Assembly: GCF_007474605.1 (NCBI RefSeq)
Contig: NZ_VHKL01000013.1
Location: forward strand, 18,718 to 82,717
DNA length: 64,000 nt
Reading direction: 5' to 3'
Source: Rhodoligotrophos appendicifer
GTDB taxonomy: Bacteria > Pseudomonadota > Alphaproteobacteria > Rhizobiales > Im1
Shown in pieces: positions 10,844 through 19,825 of the stretch. The translations under genes and the position numbers were made by a program. The notes under the pieces are model-generated. The model was given only the letters and a program-made list of their open reading frames with translations, was not told the DNA's origin and ran no database searches. Each line of letters begins with the position of its first letter. Position 1 is the stretch's first letter.

Positions 10844-11455
10844 TTAGAACTCGATTCCAGCCTGTGCTTTTACACCCGCCGCGAAATGATGCTTCACCTG
10901 CCCCATCTCGGTGACGAGATCAGCCATGTCCACGAGGTCCTTCGGAGCATTGCGCCCCGTCACCACAACGTGGAGATCCGCCCGCCGTTCAGTTAGCGCC
11001 GTCAGGATGGGAGCGAGAGCCAGATAGTCATACCGAAGAACGATGTTGAGCTCGTCCAGGATAAGCAGCCTGATGGTTTGGTCCTTCATGAGAGCCACCG
11101 CTTGGTCCCATGCAGCCTGAGCCGCAGCAATGTCACGCCCTCTGTCCTGGGTCTCCCAGGTGAACCCTTCCCCCATGGAGTGCCACTCGATGAGGTCTCG
11201 AAAATGGGTCAACATCTCCCGCTCGCCAGTCGACCAAGCGCCTTTGATAAACTGCACCACCCCGACCCGGCCGCCATTCCCCATCATTCTGAGAGCCAGG
11301 CCGAATGCCGCAGTCGATTTTCCTTTCCCCGGACCCGTGTGAACGATCAGAAGGCCTTTTTCAGCAATCGTCTTGGACGCAACCTCCGCATCCTGGATCG
11401 CCTTGCGCTTTGCCATCTTTGCCTTATGGCGATCCGCATCGGTAAATGTGTTCAC
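10844..11455 (-). CDS. cobO: Cob(I)yrinic acid a,c-diamide adenosyltransferase CobO (BtuR/CobA family)
   Basis: Transfers the 5'-deoxyadenosyl group of ATP to cobalt(I) corrinoid. The P-loop region [19 protein letters not shown] and the following [16 protein letters not shown] are typical of the CobO/BtuR family. [16 protein letters not shown] matches the family's Walker B region. The N-terminal Lys/Arg-rich helix ([18 protein letters not shown]) is also usual. At 203 residues the length is normal. It lies between cobP and cobQ with gaps of 1 and 4 bases, so it is clearly co-transcribed with them. Confidence 0.97.
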   Translation of the reverse strand: MNTFTDADRHKAKMAKRKAIQDAEVASKTIAEKGLLIVHTGPGKGKSTAAFGLALRMMGNGGRVGVVQFIKGAWSTGEREMLTHFRDLIEWHSMGEGFTWETQDRGRDIAAAQAAWDQAVALMKDQTIRLLILDELNIVLRYDYLALAPILTALTERRADLHVVVTGRNAPKDLVDMADLVTEMGQVKHHFAAGVKAQAGIEF

Positions 11456-11456
11456 G

Positions 11457-11975
11457 TCATTTGACTTTCATTGGAAGACCCGCCACCAGAAGAATGACCT
11501 GGTCCGCGATCGCTGCCATTCGTTGATTGAGCCGGCCCGCTTCGTCGCGAAAGGATCTCGCTAGCGCATTGTCGGGGACGATCCCCAGCCCGACCTCATT
11601 AGATACAAGCACCGTGGGTGCTTCTCGAGCCTTGAGCGCCCCCTCCAAATCCCCGTAAGCCTTTTCGAGGCGATGATTTCCTAACATCAGATTAGTGAGC
11701 CACAAGGTCAGACAATCCACGAGGACGGCTTGGGTGAGAGGGACTGATCGAACGGCCAATGCCAGATCGACTGGCGCCTCCAAAGTGATCCAGCCTGCTC
11801 CTCGCCTCGACCGATGTTGATCTATCCGTGTCTGCATCTCGTGGTCTGCTGCCTCAGCAGTCGCCAAATAGCACCACGGCGCTGGCGAGTCCTGGACCAA
11901 CTTTTCCGCATAAGTGCTCTTGCCCGAACGGGCACCACCGAGCACAAGCGTGAGGAGGAGGTTTGCAACTTGCAA
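11457..11975 (-). CDS. cobP: Adenosylcobinamide kinase / adenosylcobinamide-phosphate guanylyltransferase
   Basis: This bifunctional enzyme phosphorylates adenosylcobinamide and then adds GMP. Visible are the P-loop TLVLGGARSGKSTYAEKL, the guanylylated His region IDQHRSRRGAGWITLE, the LVDCLTLWLTNLML segment and the conserved SNEVGLGIVPDNALARSFRDEAGRLNQ motif (split here only by description). The 172-residue length is typical. The start is taken as TTG at 11975; no ATG lies upstream in frame close by and the ribosome site is weak, so a nearby alternative is possible. It heads the minus-strand cobP-cobO-cobQ group, diverging from the riboswitch-led operon. Confidence 0.94.
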   Translation of the reverse strand: MQVANLLLTLVLGGARSGKSTYAEKLVQDSPAPWCYLATAEAADHEMQTRIDQHRSRRGAGWITLEAPVDLALAVRSVPLTQAVLVDCLTLWLTNLMLGNHRLEKAYGDLEGALKAREAPTVLVSNEVGLGIVPDNALARSFRDEAGRLNQRMAAIADQVILLVAGLPMKVK

Positions 11976-12040
11976 CTCTGTATACCTAAGTCGGAGCTTG
12001 GCGGATTGACAGTCCCGTCAGAATGGTCATACCTAACCTT

Positions 12041-12222
12041 GGACGGTTCTTCCACACTAGGAAGATGAAAAGGGAATTCAGTGGCGTTGAAGGGAACTTC
12101 GACCATGCTGAAGCTGCCCCCGCAACTGTAAGCGGAAAGCCTGTGCTAGCGCCACTGACGAGTTTGTCGGGAAGGCAAGTACGAGAGGCGATTGTATCCG
12201 CGAGCCAGGAGACCTGCCGTCC
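12041..12222 (+). promoter_or_regulatory. Cobalamin riboswitch (B12 element)
   Basis: The plus strand carries the conserved core of the AdoCbl riboswitch: GGGAATTCAGTGG, then GAAGCTGCCCCCGCAACTG with TAAGCGG, then the CCACTGA partner of the early stem. It ends with the B12 box GCCAGGAGACCTGCCG near 12203-12218. It precedes DUF1636-cobW-cobN-cobG and the rest of the plus-strand cob operon, so adenosylcobalamin is expected to repress these genes. Downstream, 12263-12282 forms a 7-bp hairpin (CAGCATC/GATGCTG) with no U run. CGGGGTG (12243-12249) can pair with CACCCCG (12311-12317), close to the start of the first gene, which fits translational rather than terminator control. Confidence 0.96.
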
Positions 12223-12306
12223 TATGTGGTCCGATAGCTGGACGGGGTGTGTCAGCGGCGGGCAGCATCGAATCTGATGCTGGGATCCCCTGGATCATCG
12301 CGACTG

Positions 12307-12750
12307 ATGCCACCCCGAGCGACCGGCGATGAAGGGCTGCATCAGAAAGTGACCAAAGCGAAACTCCATATTTGCGTGACCTGCAAATCGTCGCTCCCGG
12401 CTGACGCTGAGGCAAAGAATGCTGTCGGCCGTCAGCTTTATGAAGCAATGCGCTCTCTTGCCGGTGATTTCGGAGACGACGCGCCAGTGGAAGTGCGCCC
12501 GGTGGCATGCTTGGCAAATTGTGATCACGCCTGCTCGGCAAGCATATCCGCCACGGGAAAGTGGACCTATCTCCTGCGCGACCTGAATGCGGAGATGGCT
12601 GCGGATCTGATGACCTATTGTGAAACCTATCAGCGGTCGGAGACGGGCAACGTGTTTAGGTCTCGAAGACCGTCTTCAATGCACAGCTCGATCGCCGGAA
12701 GAGTGCCTTCCACGGGAATGATCTTGCCGAACACGGAGTTTACCGAATGA
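12307..12750 (+). CDS. DUF1636 family (2Fe-2S ferredoxin-like) metal-binding protein
   Basis: A small protein whose core reads LHICVTCKSSLPAD and later VEVRPVACLANCDHACSAS. It is Cys-rich in a CxxC ... CxxxCxxxC pattern like DUF1636 and thioredoxin-like ferredoxins. The family is commonly found beside cobW in alphaproteobacteria, as here, and is thought to bind metal or an Fe-S cluster; its role in cobalt handling is not established. It is the first gene after the cobalamin riboswitch. ATG at 12307 is used; GTG at 12349, just before the conserved core, is an equally credible start. The stop overlaps cobW in ATGA. Confidence 0.85.
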   Translation: MPPRATGDEGLHQKVTKAKLHICVTCKSSLPADAEAKNAVGRQLYEAMRSLAGDFGDDAPVEVRPVACLANCDHACSASISATGKWTYLLRDLNAEMAADLMTYCETYQRSETGNVFRSRRPSSMHSSIAGRVPSTGMILPNTEFTE

Positions 12751-13808
12751 ACATTTTGGCAGAGAAGATTCCAACGACGGTCATCACCGGCTTTTTAGGG
12801 GCTGGAAAGACAACGCTCGTGCGGCATTTGCTTGAGAATGCAGGGGGCCGACGCCTAGCGCTTATCGTGAATGAGTTTGGTACCGTTGGAGTGGATGGCG
12901 AAATCCTTCGGGGCTGCGGCATCACCTCATGCCCGGAGGAAAACATCGTCGAGCTATCTAACGGCTGTCTGTGTTGCACGGTGGCGGATGAGTTTTTGCC
13001 AACGATGGAAGCATTGCTGAACCGGTCGGAGCCCCCTGAGCATATTTTGATCGAAACATCGGGTCTCGCATTGCCCAAGCCGCTTCTCAAGGCGTTTGAT
13101 TGGCCGACCGTGCGGTCTCGGATAACCGTTGACGGTGTTATTGCCGTCGTCGACGGACCCGCAGTAGCTGAGGGACGGTTTGCCGATGACCCCGAAGCCA
13201 TCGCGCTGCAACGTCAGGCCGATGACAGCCTCGATCACGACAATCCTCTGGAAGAGGTCTATGAAGACCAGATCAACGCAGCGGATCTCATCATCATCAA
13301 CAAGATTGACTTGATGGACGAAGCCACGCTGTCCCGGGTTAAGAGTGAAATCGCGTCGGCTACTCCGCGCGCAATCAAGATCCTGACGACAACGGAATCA
13401 AAGGTAGATGTGGCCATTCTCCTCGGCATGGGTGCCGGTGTGGAGGACGACTTGGCCGCCCGACCCTCTCATCACGACGGGCTCGATGATCATGAGCATG
13501 ATGATTTTGATAGTTTTATTCTGACAGTTCCTCAGCAGCGCGCTCCCGAGACCCTTCTTCTTCAACTTCAGAAGGCGGCTGAAGCTCATGATATCCTCAG
13601 AATAAAGGGCTTCATCGGGATAGACGGTAAACCGCTTCGCCTTCTCATTCAGGGGGTGGGCCGCCGCTTCCGTCATCAATACGATCGCCCTTGGGATAAG
13701 TCCGAAGACCGATCAGGAAGAATAGTAGTTATCGGTCGCTCTGGTTTCGACAAGTCAGGCATAGCGGCGATGATCGTCGGTGACCAAGCGCAAGACACGG
13801 TTCGATAA
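12747..13808 (+). CDS. cobW: CobW, GTPase/metallochaperone of the cobalamin operon
   Basis: A 353-residue COG0523 GTPase, likely delivering cobalt to the CobNST chelatase. The Walker A is ITGFLGAGKTT, the metal-binding CxCC motif appears as NGCLCCTV, and the G4 motif is NKID. A His/Asp-rich stretch (SHHDGLDDHEHDDFDSF) precedes the C-terminal CobW_C domain. Start and stop positions are unambiguous: the ATG overlaps the DUF1636 stop and cobN begins 22 bases after the stop. COG0523 proteins also serve zinc, but the position between the riboswitch and cobN supports a cobalt role. Confidence 0.96.
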   Translation: MNILAEKIPTTVITGFLGAGKTTLVRHLLENAGGRRLALIVNEFGTVGVDGEILRGCGITSCPEENIVELSNGCLCCTVADEFLPTMEALLNRSEPPEHILIETSGLALPKPLLKAFDWPTVRSRITVDGVIAVVDGPAVAEGRFADDPEAIALQRQADDSLDHDNPLEEVYEDQINAADLIIINKIDLMDEATLSRVKSEIASATPRAIKILTTTESKVDVAILLGMGAGVEDDLAARPSHHDGLDDHEHDDFDSFILTVPQQRAPETLLLQLQKAAEAHDILRIKGFIGIDGKPLRLLIQGVGRRFRHQYDRPWDKSEDRSGRIVVIGRSGFDKSGIAAMIVGDQAQDTVR

Positions 13809-13829
13809 ATAACTCGCTCAAAGCAAAAC

Positions 13830-16800
13830 ATGCATATCCTGGCGCGAGAGACCAGATCCCTGGATGAGGCCGACACCGTTATCGATCTCGACCCGTCGCC
13901 GGCCGACATTGTGTTTCTGTCATTTTCCGATTCAGATCTCGGAGCGGTGGCTTCAGCTTGGGAGCAGTCTCGCGACGGACTTCCTTCATTACAGCTGGCA
14001 AATCTCAAGGCTCTCCGCCATCCGATGTCGGTGGACCTCTATTTAGAGAAGACGATGAGGAGTGCCCGTTGCGTCATCGTCCGACTGTTGGGCGGTGTGG
14101 ACTACTGGCCCTATGGAGCAGCAGAAGTATCCGGTTTATGTAAATCGCATGGCATCGCACTTGCGCTTCTCGACGGAGACAACATCGATGATGCCAGATT
14201 AAATGCCTTATCCACCCTACAACCGTCGGCCCTTTCTAGGTTGCGGGATTTTTTTCGTTTCGGTGGACAAGAGAACCTTCTGGCAGCCTTGCAATATGCT
14301 GCGCATCTCGGGGGCTTGGCTCCCGATCCTGATCAGGTGCCGCAACAGTTACCCGCAGCGGGAGAATATCAACTGAATTTGGCTGTGGAGGAGGGCAAGC
14401 CATCTGCAGCTCTAATCTTCTATAGGGCTTATCTCCTTGCTTCAGACCTCGAACCGATCACGACGCTGGCCGCAGCGTTGGCGCAGCATTTTAATGTTCG
14501 CGTTTATTTTGTAACGAGCCTCCAGCAGCAAGAGAGTGCCGCGTATATCAGCAAAGTCTTGAGGGAGGTGCGTCCCTCCATAATTCTGAATGCCACAGCC
14601 TTTGCTGCGCGCCGGACCGACAATGGCAGCTCACCTCTGGATGTGGCAAATGTTCCAGTCCTTCAGGTGATCCTGTCGGGGTCATCTCAAGAGATGTGGC
14701 AGAGGTCAACCCGTGGTCTCTCCGAGACTGACCTTGCAATGCATGTCGTCCTTCCGGAGCTGGACGGCCGGCTTCTGACGACAGCCATATCTTTCAAAGC
14801 GGAGAGCGAGAATGTTCCGGGAACCGGCTTCACCCGGACAATTCATGCGGCCGATCCAGATGGCGTAAACCTTGCCGTTCGGAGAGCCGTGGGCTGGGCG
14901 CGATTGTCCAGTTTGCAGCCTAAGCAGCGGAGGCTCGCCCTGGTGCTGTCCGACTATCCTGCGGCAAAGGGACAGATTGCACACGCCGTAGGACTTGACG
15001 CGCTAGCCAGTGCCTATTCAATCCTGAATTTACTGGCGGAAAACGGGTATGGCATAGGCGAGATTGGCGCAGATTCGTTCTCTGCCCAAATGATAGAAGT
15101 GTTAACTGCCGGTCCTCCAAACCCGAAGCTAACGCTTTGCGAGTATCTCAAACTCTTCCAAGAGTTTCCATTGCAGCTGCAGCGTCAGGTCATGGAAGCC
15201 TGGGGAGGTGCAGATGAGGATCGATTCTTTGTGGACGGAGCATTTTGCTTCCGGACATTTCAAGTGGGCGCCGTCACCCTCGCCATCCAACCAGATCGCG
15301 GGAGCAGCTTCGATCGAAAAGCGTCCTACCATGATCCGGAGCAACCTCCCCGCCATGGCTATATAGCATTCTATTTGTGGCTGAGAGCGGTCCAAGCAGT
15401 GGATGCGATGATTCATCTTGGAACCCACGGCTCCCTTGAGTGGCTGCCTGGGAAAGCTGTCGCTCTGTCCAAGGAATGCGCACCGACGGCGCTGTTGGGC
15501 GGTCTTCCTGTAATTTATCCGTTTATTGTTAACAACCCCGGCGAAGCGGCAGTCGCTAAGCGTCGCTTGGGAGCCGTCACGATCGGGCATTTGACACCTC
15601 CTTTGAGAGCTGCCGACATATCGGGAAACGCGCTCGAGTTAGAGAAGCTCTTGGATGAATATGGGGCTGCGGACGGACTCGACCGCCGCCGAATGAACCT
15701 TTTGCGCCGGGAAATCCTGGAGCGCGCCGGATCAGCCGGGTTGCTGGAGGAGAGCGGCGTTCGACCCGAGACACCGGACGAAGAAGCGCTCACGCGGCTT
15801 GATGCGTTTTTATGTGACGTCAAAGATCTACAGATCAGAGACGGACTGCACATCTTTGGCCAGGATCCCCGCCCAGAGCATCGGAGTAGTCTCGCAGCAA
15901 CGATTGCAAGGACATCGGCGCTTCCCCTGGAATTGGTGAACGAACGATTGGAACAGTCTGCAAAGGCTGAACAAGGAGCCATTCTGGCAGCTTTGGACGG
16001 CCGATTTATAATTCCAGGTCCGGCCGGAGCTCCAAGTCGTGGTCGCGCCGATGTTCTGCCGACAGGACGCAACCTTTACACGATTGATCCGAGGGCCATC
16101 CCGACAAGGTCTGCTGTACTGCTGGCCGAGCGATCTGTGAAGGAGCTCAACCGTCGCCACCTCCAGGATCAGGGAGATTGGCTGCGGGCGACCGTGATTA
16201 ATGTTTGGGGATCGACAACGCTCAGGACCGGCGGTGAAGACCTTGCTCTGGCGCTTGTCATGCTTGGCGTACGGCCCACCTGGGATCATGGATCGAACCG
16301 AGTCACAGGCTTCGAGATCCTGCCAATGGCAAATCTGGATGGACCAAGAGTGGATGTTACGTTGCGCGTCTCAGGCATGTTTCGCGATGTCTTTGCAAGT
16401 CAGATGAAGCTGTTTGATGAAGCGGTTATGGCCGTTGCGCGTCTTGATGAGCCGAGTGATTTCAATCCTGTTGCTGCGGTGGCCAGGCCTTTGGCAGGCG
16501 ATTTCTTTAGAGCGGCGACCCACCGGATTTATGGCAATGCGCCAGGGAGATACGGCGTACAGGCGGCCGAACAGCTACAGCGTGGCCTGTGGGAGAGTCG
16601 GGAAGACCTCGCCGAGTCTTACGTCGAGAGCTCGTGTTTCGCTTTTGGCGGCAATGCCGAGGCTGTTTATGATCCAGTAGGGCTTCGGGAGCGGATTCAC
16701 ACAGCTGACAGTTTTGTTCATCCGCAGGATCACGGTGAGGTCGACCTGCTCGATAGCCTGGATTTCGCTGCGCACGAGGGCGGTTTCAGCGCAGCCGCGG

Positions 16801-17213
16801 AGAAGATGGGACGTTCTCCCGCGCTGTATCATTTGGAAATGATCAATCCTGTGAATCCCAAGGTCCGCACCGTCCAGGAAGAGGTAAATCGGGTGGTGCG
16901 AGGGCGAGCGGCAAACCAGGCCTGGATTGCTGGTATGATGCGGCATGGATACAGGGGCGCGGCAGAAATCGCGCGCGGATTAGATGGGCTCTTCGGCTTT
17001 TCTGCCACTCTCTCCCACCGTTTCGACCGCCAGTTCGATCAAGTCTTTGAAGAGACCTTGGGAAGTGATGCAGTCAACCAGTTCTTGAGCAAGTCAAATG
17101 CTGCCGCCCATCAGGCGATGATTGAGCGCTTTGATGAAGCGATACGTCGGGGTTTGTGGCAACCTCGGCGAAATTCGGTGGTAAAGCTCCTTGAAGAGAG
17201 GAAGTCCGTTTGA
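13830..17213 (+). CDS. cobN: Cobaltochelatase large subunit CobN
   Basis: The ATP-dependent, aerobic cobalt insertion subunit acting on hydrogenobyrinic acid a,c-diamide with CobS and CobT. Highly conserved CobN/BchH blocks are visible: DAMIHLGTHGSLEWLPGKA, YPFIVNNPGEAAVAKRR and, later, RVTGFEILPMANLDGPRVDV followed by VTLRVSGMFRDVF. At 1127 residues it is shorter than the best-known CobN proteins (about 1270) but keeps the conserved C-terminal half; the shortening seems spread through the N-terminal part. cobS and cobT are not in the window. The stop overlaps the TTG start of cobG. Confidence 0.96.
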   Translation: MHILARETRSLDEADTVIDLDPSPADIVFLSFSDSDLGAVASAWEQSRDGLPSLQLANLKALRHPMSVDLYLEKTMRSARCVIVRLLGGVDYWPYGAAEVSGLCKSHGIALALLDGDNIDDARLNALSTLQPSALSRLRDFFRFGGQENLLAALQYAAHLGGLAPDPDQVPQQLPAAGEYQLNLAVEEGKPSAALIFYRAYLLASDLEPITTLAAALAQHFNVRVYFVTSLQQQESAAYISKVLREVRPSIILNATAFAARRTDNGSSPLDVANVPVLQVILSGSSQEMWQRSTRGLSETDLAMHVVLPELDGRLLTTAISFKAESENVPGTGFTRTIHAADPDGVNLAVRRAVGWARLSSLQPKQRRLALVLSDYPAAKGQIAHAVGLDALASAYSILNLLAENGYGIGEIGADSFSAQMIEVLTAGPPNPKLTLCEYLKLFQEFPLQLQRQVMEAWGGADEDRFFVDGAFCFRTFQVGAVTLAIQPDRGSSFDRKASYHDPEQPPRHGYIAFYLWLRAVQAVDAMIHLGTHGSLEWLPGKAVALSKECAPTALLGGLPVIYPFIVNNPGEAAVAKRRLGAVTIGHLTPPLRAADISGNALELEKLLDEYGAADGLDRRRMNLLRREILERAGSAGLLEESGVRPETPDEEALTRLDAFLCDVKDLQIRDGLHIFGQDPRPEHRSSLAATIARTSALPLELVNERLEQSAKAEQGAILAALDGRFIIPGPAGAPSRGRADVLPTGRNLYTIDPRAIPTRSAVLLAERSVKELNRRHLQDQGDWLRATVINVWGSTTLRTGGEDLALALVMLGVRPTWDHGSNRVTGFEILPMANLDGPRVDVTLRVSGMFRDVFASQMKLFDEAVMAVARLDEPSDFNPVAAVARPLAGDFFRAATHRIYGNAPGRYGVQAAEQLQRGLWESREDLAESYVESSCFAFGGNAEAVYDPVGLRERIHTADSFVHPQDHGEVDLLDSLDFAAHEGGFSAAAEKMGRSPALYHLEMINPVNPKVRTVQEEVNRVVRGRAANQAWIAGMMRHGYRGAAEIARGLDGLFGFSATLSHRFDRQFDQVFEETLGSDAVNQFLSKSNAAAHQAMIERFDEAIRRGLWQPRRNSVVKLLEERKSV

Positions 17214-18460
17214 CCAAACCCGACACGAAACGTCAGGGATGGTGCCCTACTCTATTCGAGCCGATGCCCGCAGGTGACGGACTGCTTGTGCGGCTGAAGC
17301 CATCGTGCTCCAACCTTTCTATAGAGGCTGCAATTGCCGTCGCTGAAGCCGCATCCCTCTATGGCAACGGCATCGTTGAATTGACGAGCCGCGCAAATCT
17401 CCAATTTCGAGGCTTCAGCTCATCCACAGTGGCCGATTTTTCGGAACTCGCTGTCTCGTTAGGTTTGGGATCGGCCGATCCACGGCGCGAGAAAATCCGC
17501 AATGTGTTGACAAGTCCTTTGGGCGGAGACGATCCCGACGCGCTCTTCAATTCTCATGTTTTGGCATCTTCGGTTGAAACGTCCATCGCATCCTACCCTG
17601 ATCTTTTTGCACTGCCTCCAAAGTTCGGTTTTTTGGTGGATGGCGGAGGGGCGCTTGCCCTCTCAGGCGTTCGGGCAGATATCATGATACGCGCCGTCGG
17701 GGATCTTATCTCTATTGAGGTTGACGGATCTTCGGAGTTTGCCACCTGTTCTGCAACTGATGCGGCTGAGGCGGCCACATCCTTGGCTCGTGCATTCGTA
17801 AGGGTGAACGCCTCTCATGATCACCCGTTTGGACGGATGAGAGACTTAGTGGGGAGCCTCGGGACGAGGGCGATCTTTGACATAGCGGGTCTGAAACCGT
17901 GTTCACCTCGGAATGCTCGAGGCGGCTCAAATGTCTCCGTTTCCGGATTGTTGAGCTTCAATTCACCGAGATATTTGGCAGTGAGCCTCCCATACGGAGA
18001 GATTTCCGCCGACCAAATGATCGGCCTTGCAACTGCAGCACGGACTGCAGGGGCGGGCCGCTTGGGTCTCACTCCATGGCGCAGCCTCGTTTTTCCAGGA
18101 ATTTCTTTGCCAGATGCAGACCATGTCAAGGCTTGGGCCGAGTCCGCTGGATTGATAACCAGACCATGCGATCCCAGGCTCCAGATCGCCGCTTGTCCTG
18201 GTAGCCCGCGATGTGCAAACGCAACGGTGAGATCAAGGGAGGATGCTGATTTCATCGCTTCGTTGGATCTTCCAGAAAGGAACAGTGTGCACATTTCCGC
18301 ATGCGGCAAAGGCTGTGCGCGTCAAACGGCGGCGGATTTTACTCTGGTCGGGAACCTTGACGGACTATATTCCCTCGTCCGCTACGGTCGCGCGACTGAC
18401 GTTCCCGAAAGTCACGGACTGAATATTGAACAAGCAGCGCAGCGGATGCGAGGAAGCTGA
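17210..18460 (+). CDS. cobG: Precorrin-3B synthase CobG
   Basis: A sulfite/nitrite reductase-like [4Fe-4S] enzyme that uses O2 to make precorrin-3B; its presence marks the aerobic pathway. The N-terminal ferredoxin half carries the substrate-binding pattern IVELTSRANLQFRG. The C-terminal half holds the cluster cysteines in AACPGSPRCANA and HISACGKGCARQ. The 416-residue length is a little short but normal. The start is TTG at 17210, overlapping the cobN stop and preceded by a good GAGAGGAAG site. cobH begins 4 bases after the stop. Confidence 0.95.
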   Translation: MTKPDTKRQGWCPTLFEPMPAGDGLLVRLKPSCSNLSIEAAIAVAEAASLYGNGIVELTSRANLQFRGFSSSTVADFSELAVSLGLGSADPRREKIRNVLTSPLGGDDPDALFNSHVLASSVETSIASYPDLFALPPKFGFLVDGGGALALSGVRADIMIRAVGDLISIEVDGSSEFATCSATDAAEAATSLARAFVRVNASHDHPFGRMRDLVGSLGTRAIFDIAGLKPCSPRNARGGSNVSVSGLLSFNSPRYLAVSLPYGEISADQMIGLATAARTAGAGRLGLTPWRSLVFPGISLPDADHVKAWAESAGLITRPCDPRLQIAACPGSPRCANATVRSREDADFIASLDLPERNSVHISACGKGCARQTAADFTLVGNLDGLYSLVRYGRATDVPESHGLNIEQAAQRMRGS

Positions 18461-18464
18461 CCAT

Positions 18465-19097
18465 ATGCGGCCCGTGTACAATTACATTCGAGATGGCGCA
18501 GAAATCTATAGGAGGTCTTTTGCGACCATTCGAGAGGAGGCTGATCTTAGTGGCTTCTCGGATGCAGAGGCCAGGGTGGCCGTACGCATCATTCACGCTT
18601 GCGGTTTGACGGAGACAGCTCGGGACCTTGCTTTCACTCCGACTTTTTACGACGCTGCGCGTAACGCCCTTCTTGCCGGAAAACCCATCCTTTGCGATTC
18701 CAAAATGGTCGCCCATGGAATTACTCGTTCGCGTCTACCGGCGGAAAACAAGGTTATATGCACACTTGATGACCCAAGAGTCGCGTCTCATGCGGCCAGC
18801 ATCGGCAACACGCGTTCTGCAGCCGCTCTGGACCTCTGGTTGGATGTGATGGAGGGTTCTCTCGTCGCTATCGGCAACGCTCCAACGGCGCTCTTCCATT
18901 TGCTGGAAATGATCGATGCAGGTGCGCCAAAGCCGGCCGCCGTCGTCGCCATGCCGGTCGGTTTTATCGGGGCTGCGGAATCCAAGGAAGCTGTTCTGAC
19001 TGATGGCCGGCTGCCCACAGTAGTGGTCAAAGGACGCAGAGGTGGAAGCGCGATGGCCGCTGCTGCGGTGAACGCACTTGCCAGCGAGTTCGAATGA
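18465..19097 (+). CDS. cobH: Precorrin-8X methylmutase CobH
   Basis: Moves the C11 methyl to C12, turning precorrin-8X into hydrogenobyrinic acid. The catalytic His sits in VRIIHACGLTETA. Other family blocks are DSKMVAHGITRSRLP, IGNAPTALFHLLEM and MPVGFIGAAESKEAV. The ATG at 18465 gives 210 residues, the usual length, and is preceded by GAGGAAGC; an in-frame upstream ATG at 18426 would lie inside cobG and is not favoured. The stop overlaps cobI as ATGA. Confidence 0.97.
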   Translation: MRPVYNYIRDGAEIYRRSFATIREEADLSGFSDAEARVAVRIIHACGLTETARDLAFTPTFYDAARNALLAGKPILCDSKMVAHGITRSRLPAENKVICTLDDPRVASHAASIGNTRSAAALDLWLDVMEGSLVAIGNAPTALFHLLEMIDAGAPKPAAVVAMPVGFIGAAESKEAVLTDGRLPTVVVKGRRGGSAMAAAAVNALASEFE

Positions 19098-19825
19098 CAC
19101 TGCGGGGAAAGCTTTTCGGCGTGGGTGTCGGTCCAGGCGATCCTGAGTTGATGACTCTCAAGGCTGCGAGGGTCCTGGCAACCGCCCCTGTAACAGCGTT
19201 CTTCTCAAAACGAGGGAAGACAGGTCATGCTCGGTCGATTGCAAACGATTTCTTGAATCCCAAAACGAACGAGATTCGACTGCACTACCCTTTTACGACA
19301 GAGATGGATCTGAAGGATCCGCGGTACCAGACCGAGATGATTAGGTTCTACGATGTCTGCGCCGAGCAGCTTGAAAGCCAACTCCTGGATGGCAAGGATG
19401 TTGCCGTTTTATGCGAGGGGGACCCGTTCTTCTATGGCTCTTTTATGTATATCTTTGACCGACTTCGCTCATCTTTTGTTGTCGAAGTTATTCCAGGTGT
19501 CACTGGTATGAGCGCATGCTGGACGCGTGCTATGCAGCCCATTACCCATGGCGACGATGTCTTGGTCGTCCTCCCCGCAACACTTCCAGAAGAAGCACTT
19601 GTTGAGAGGCTCATCGGAGCCGACGCGGCGGTCTTCATGAAGGTCGGCAGAAATCTGGCGAAGATTCGTTCAGCATTGATACGCAGCGGCCTGCTTGATC
19701 GGGCGTTCTGTATTGAGCAAGGGTCGATGCCAAATGAGCGAATTTCAAGAATGATCGACAAGACTGATGATGACGCTGGTTACTTCACGATCGTACTGGT
19801 CCCTGGCCGTCAGAGACAGCGATGA
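19094..19825 (+). CDS. cobI: Precorrin-2 C20-methyltransferase CobI
   Basis: A SAM-dependent methyltransferase of the tetrapyrrole methylase fold that methylates C20 of precorrin-2. The N-terminal glycine-rich motif is GVGVGPGDPELMTLKA; the second motif, VAVLCEGDPFFYGSFMYIFD, and VIPGVTGMSACW follow in the normal order. The 243-residue length is standard. The start overlaps cobH and the stop overlaps cobJ (both ATGA), so the three are translationally coupled. Substrate assignment versus CbiL rests on the aerobic context (cobG, cobN). Confidence 0.96.
   Translation: MTLRGKLFGVGVGPGDPELMTLKAARVLATAPVTAFFSKRGKTGHARSIANDFLNPKTNEIRLHYPFTTEMDLKDPRYQTEMIRFYDVCAEQLESQLLDGKDVAVLCEGDPFFYGSFMYIFDRLRSSFVVEVIPGVTGMSACWTRAMQPITHGDDVLVVLPATLPEEALVERLIGADAAVFMKVGRNLAKIRSALIRSGLLDRAFCIEQGSMPNERISRMIDKTDDDAGYFTIVLVPGRQRQR

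Noticed and set aside
11961..11980. TTGCAACTTGCAACT tandem repeat at the cobP start
   Set aside because: Only two short copies; consistent with chance and no regulator can be named.
11976..12040. Possible second riboswitch for the cobP-cobO-cobQ group on the minus strand
   Set aside because: No B12 box or conserved core on that strand; the single aptamer reads on the plus strand.
12740..13201. Minus-strand frame opposite cobW
   Set aside because: The composition is Ser/Arg-rich and it lies wholly across the conserved cobW GTPase motifs; a codon-bias shadow.
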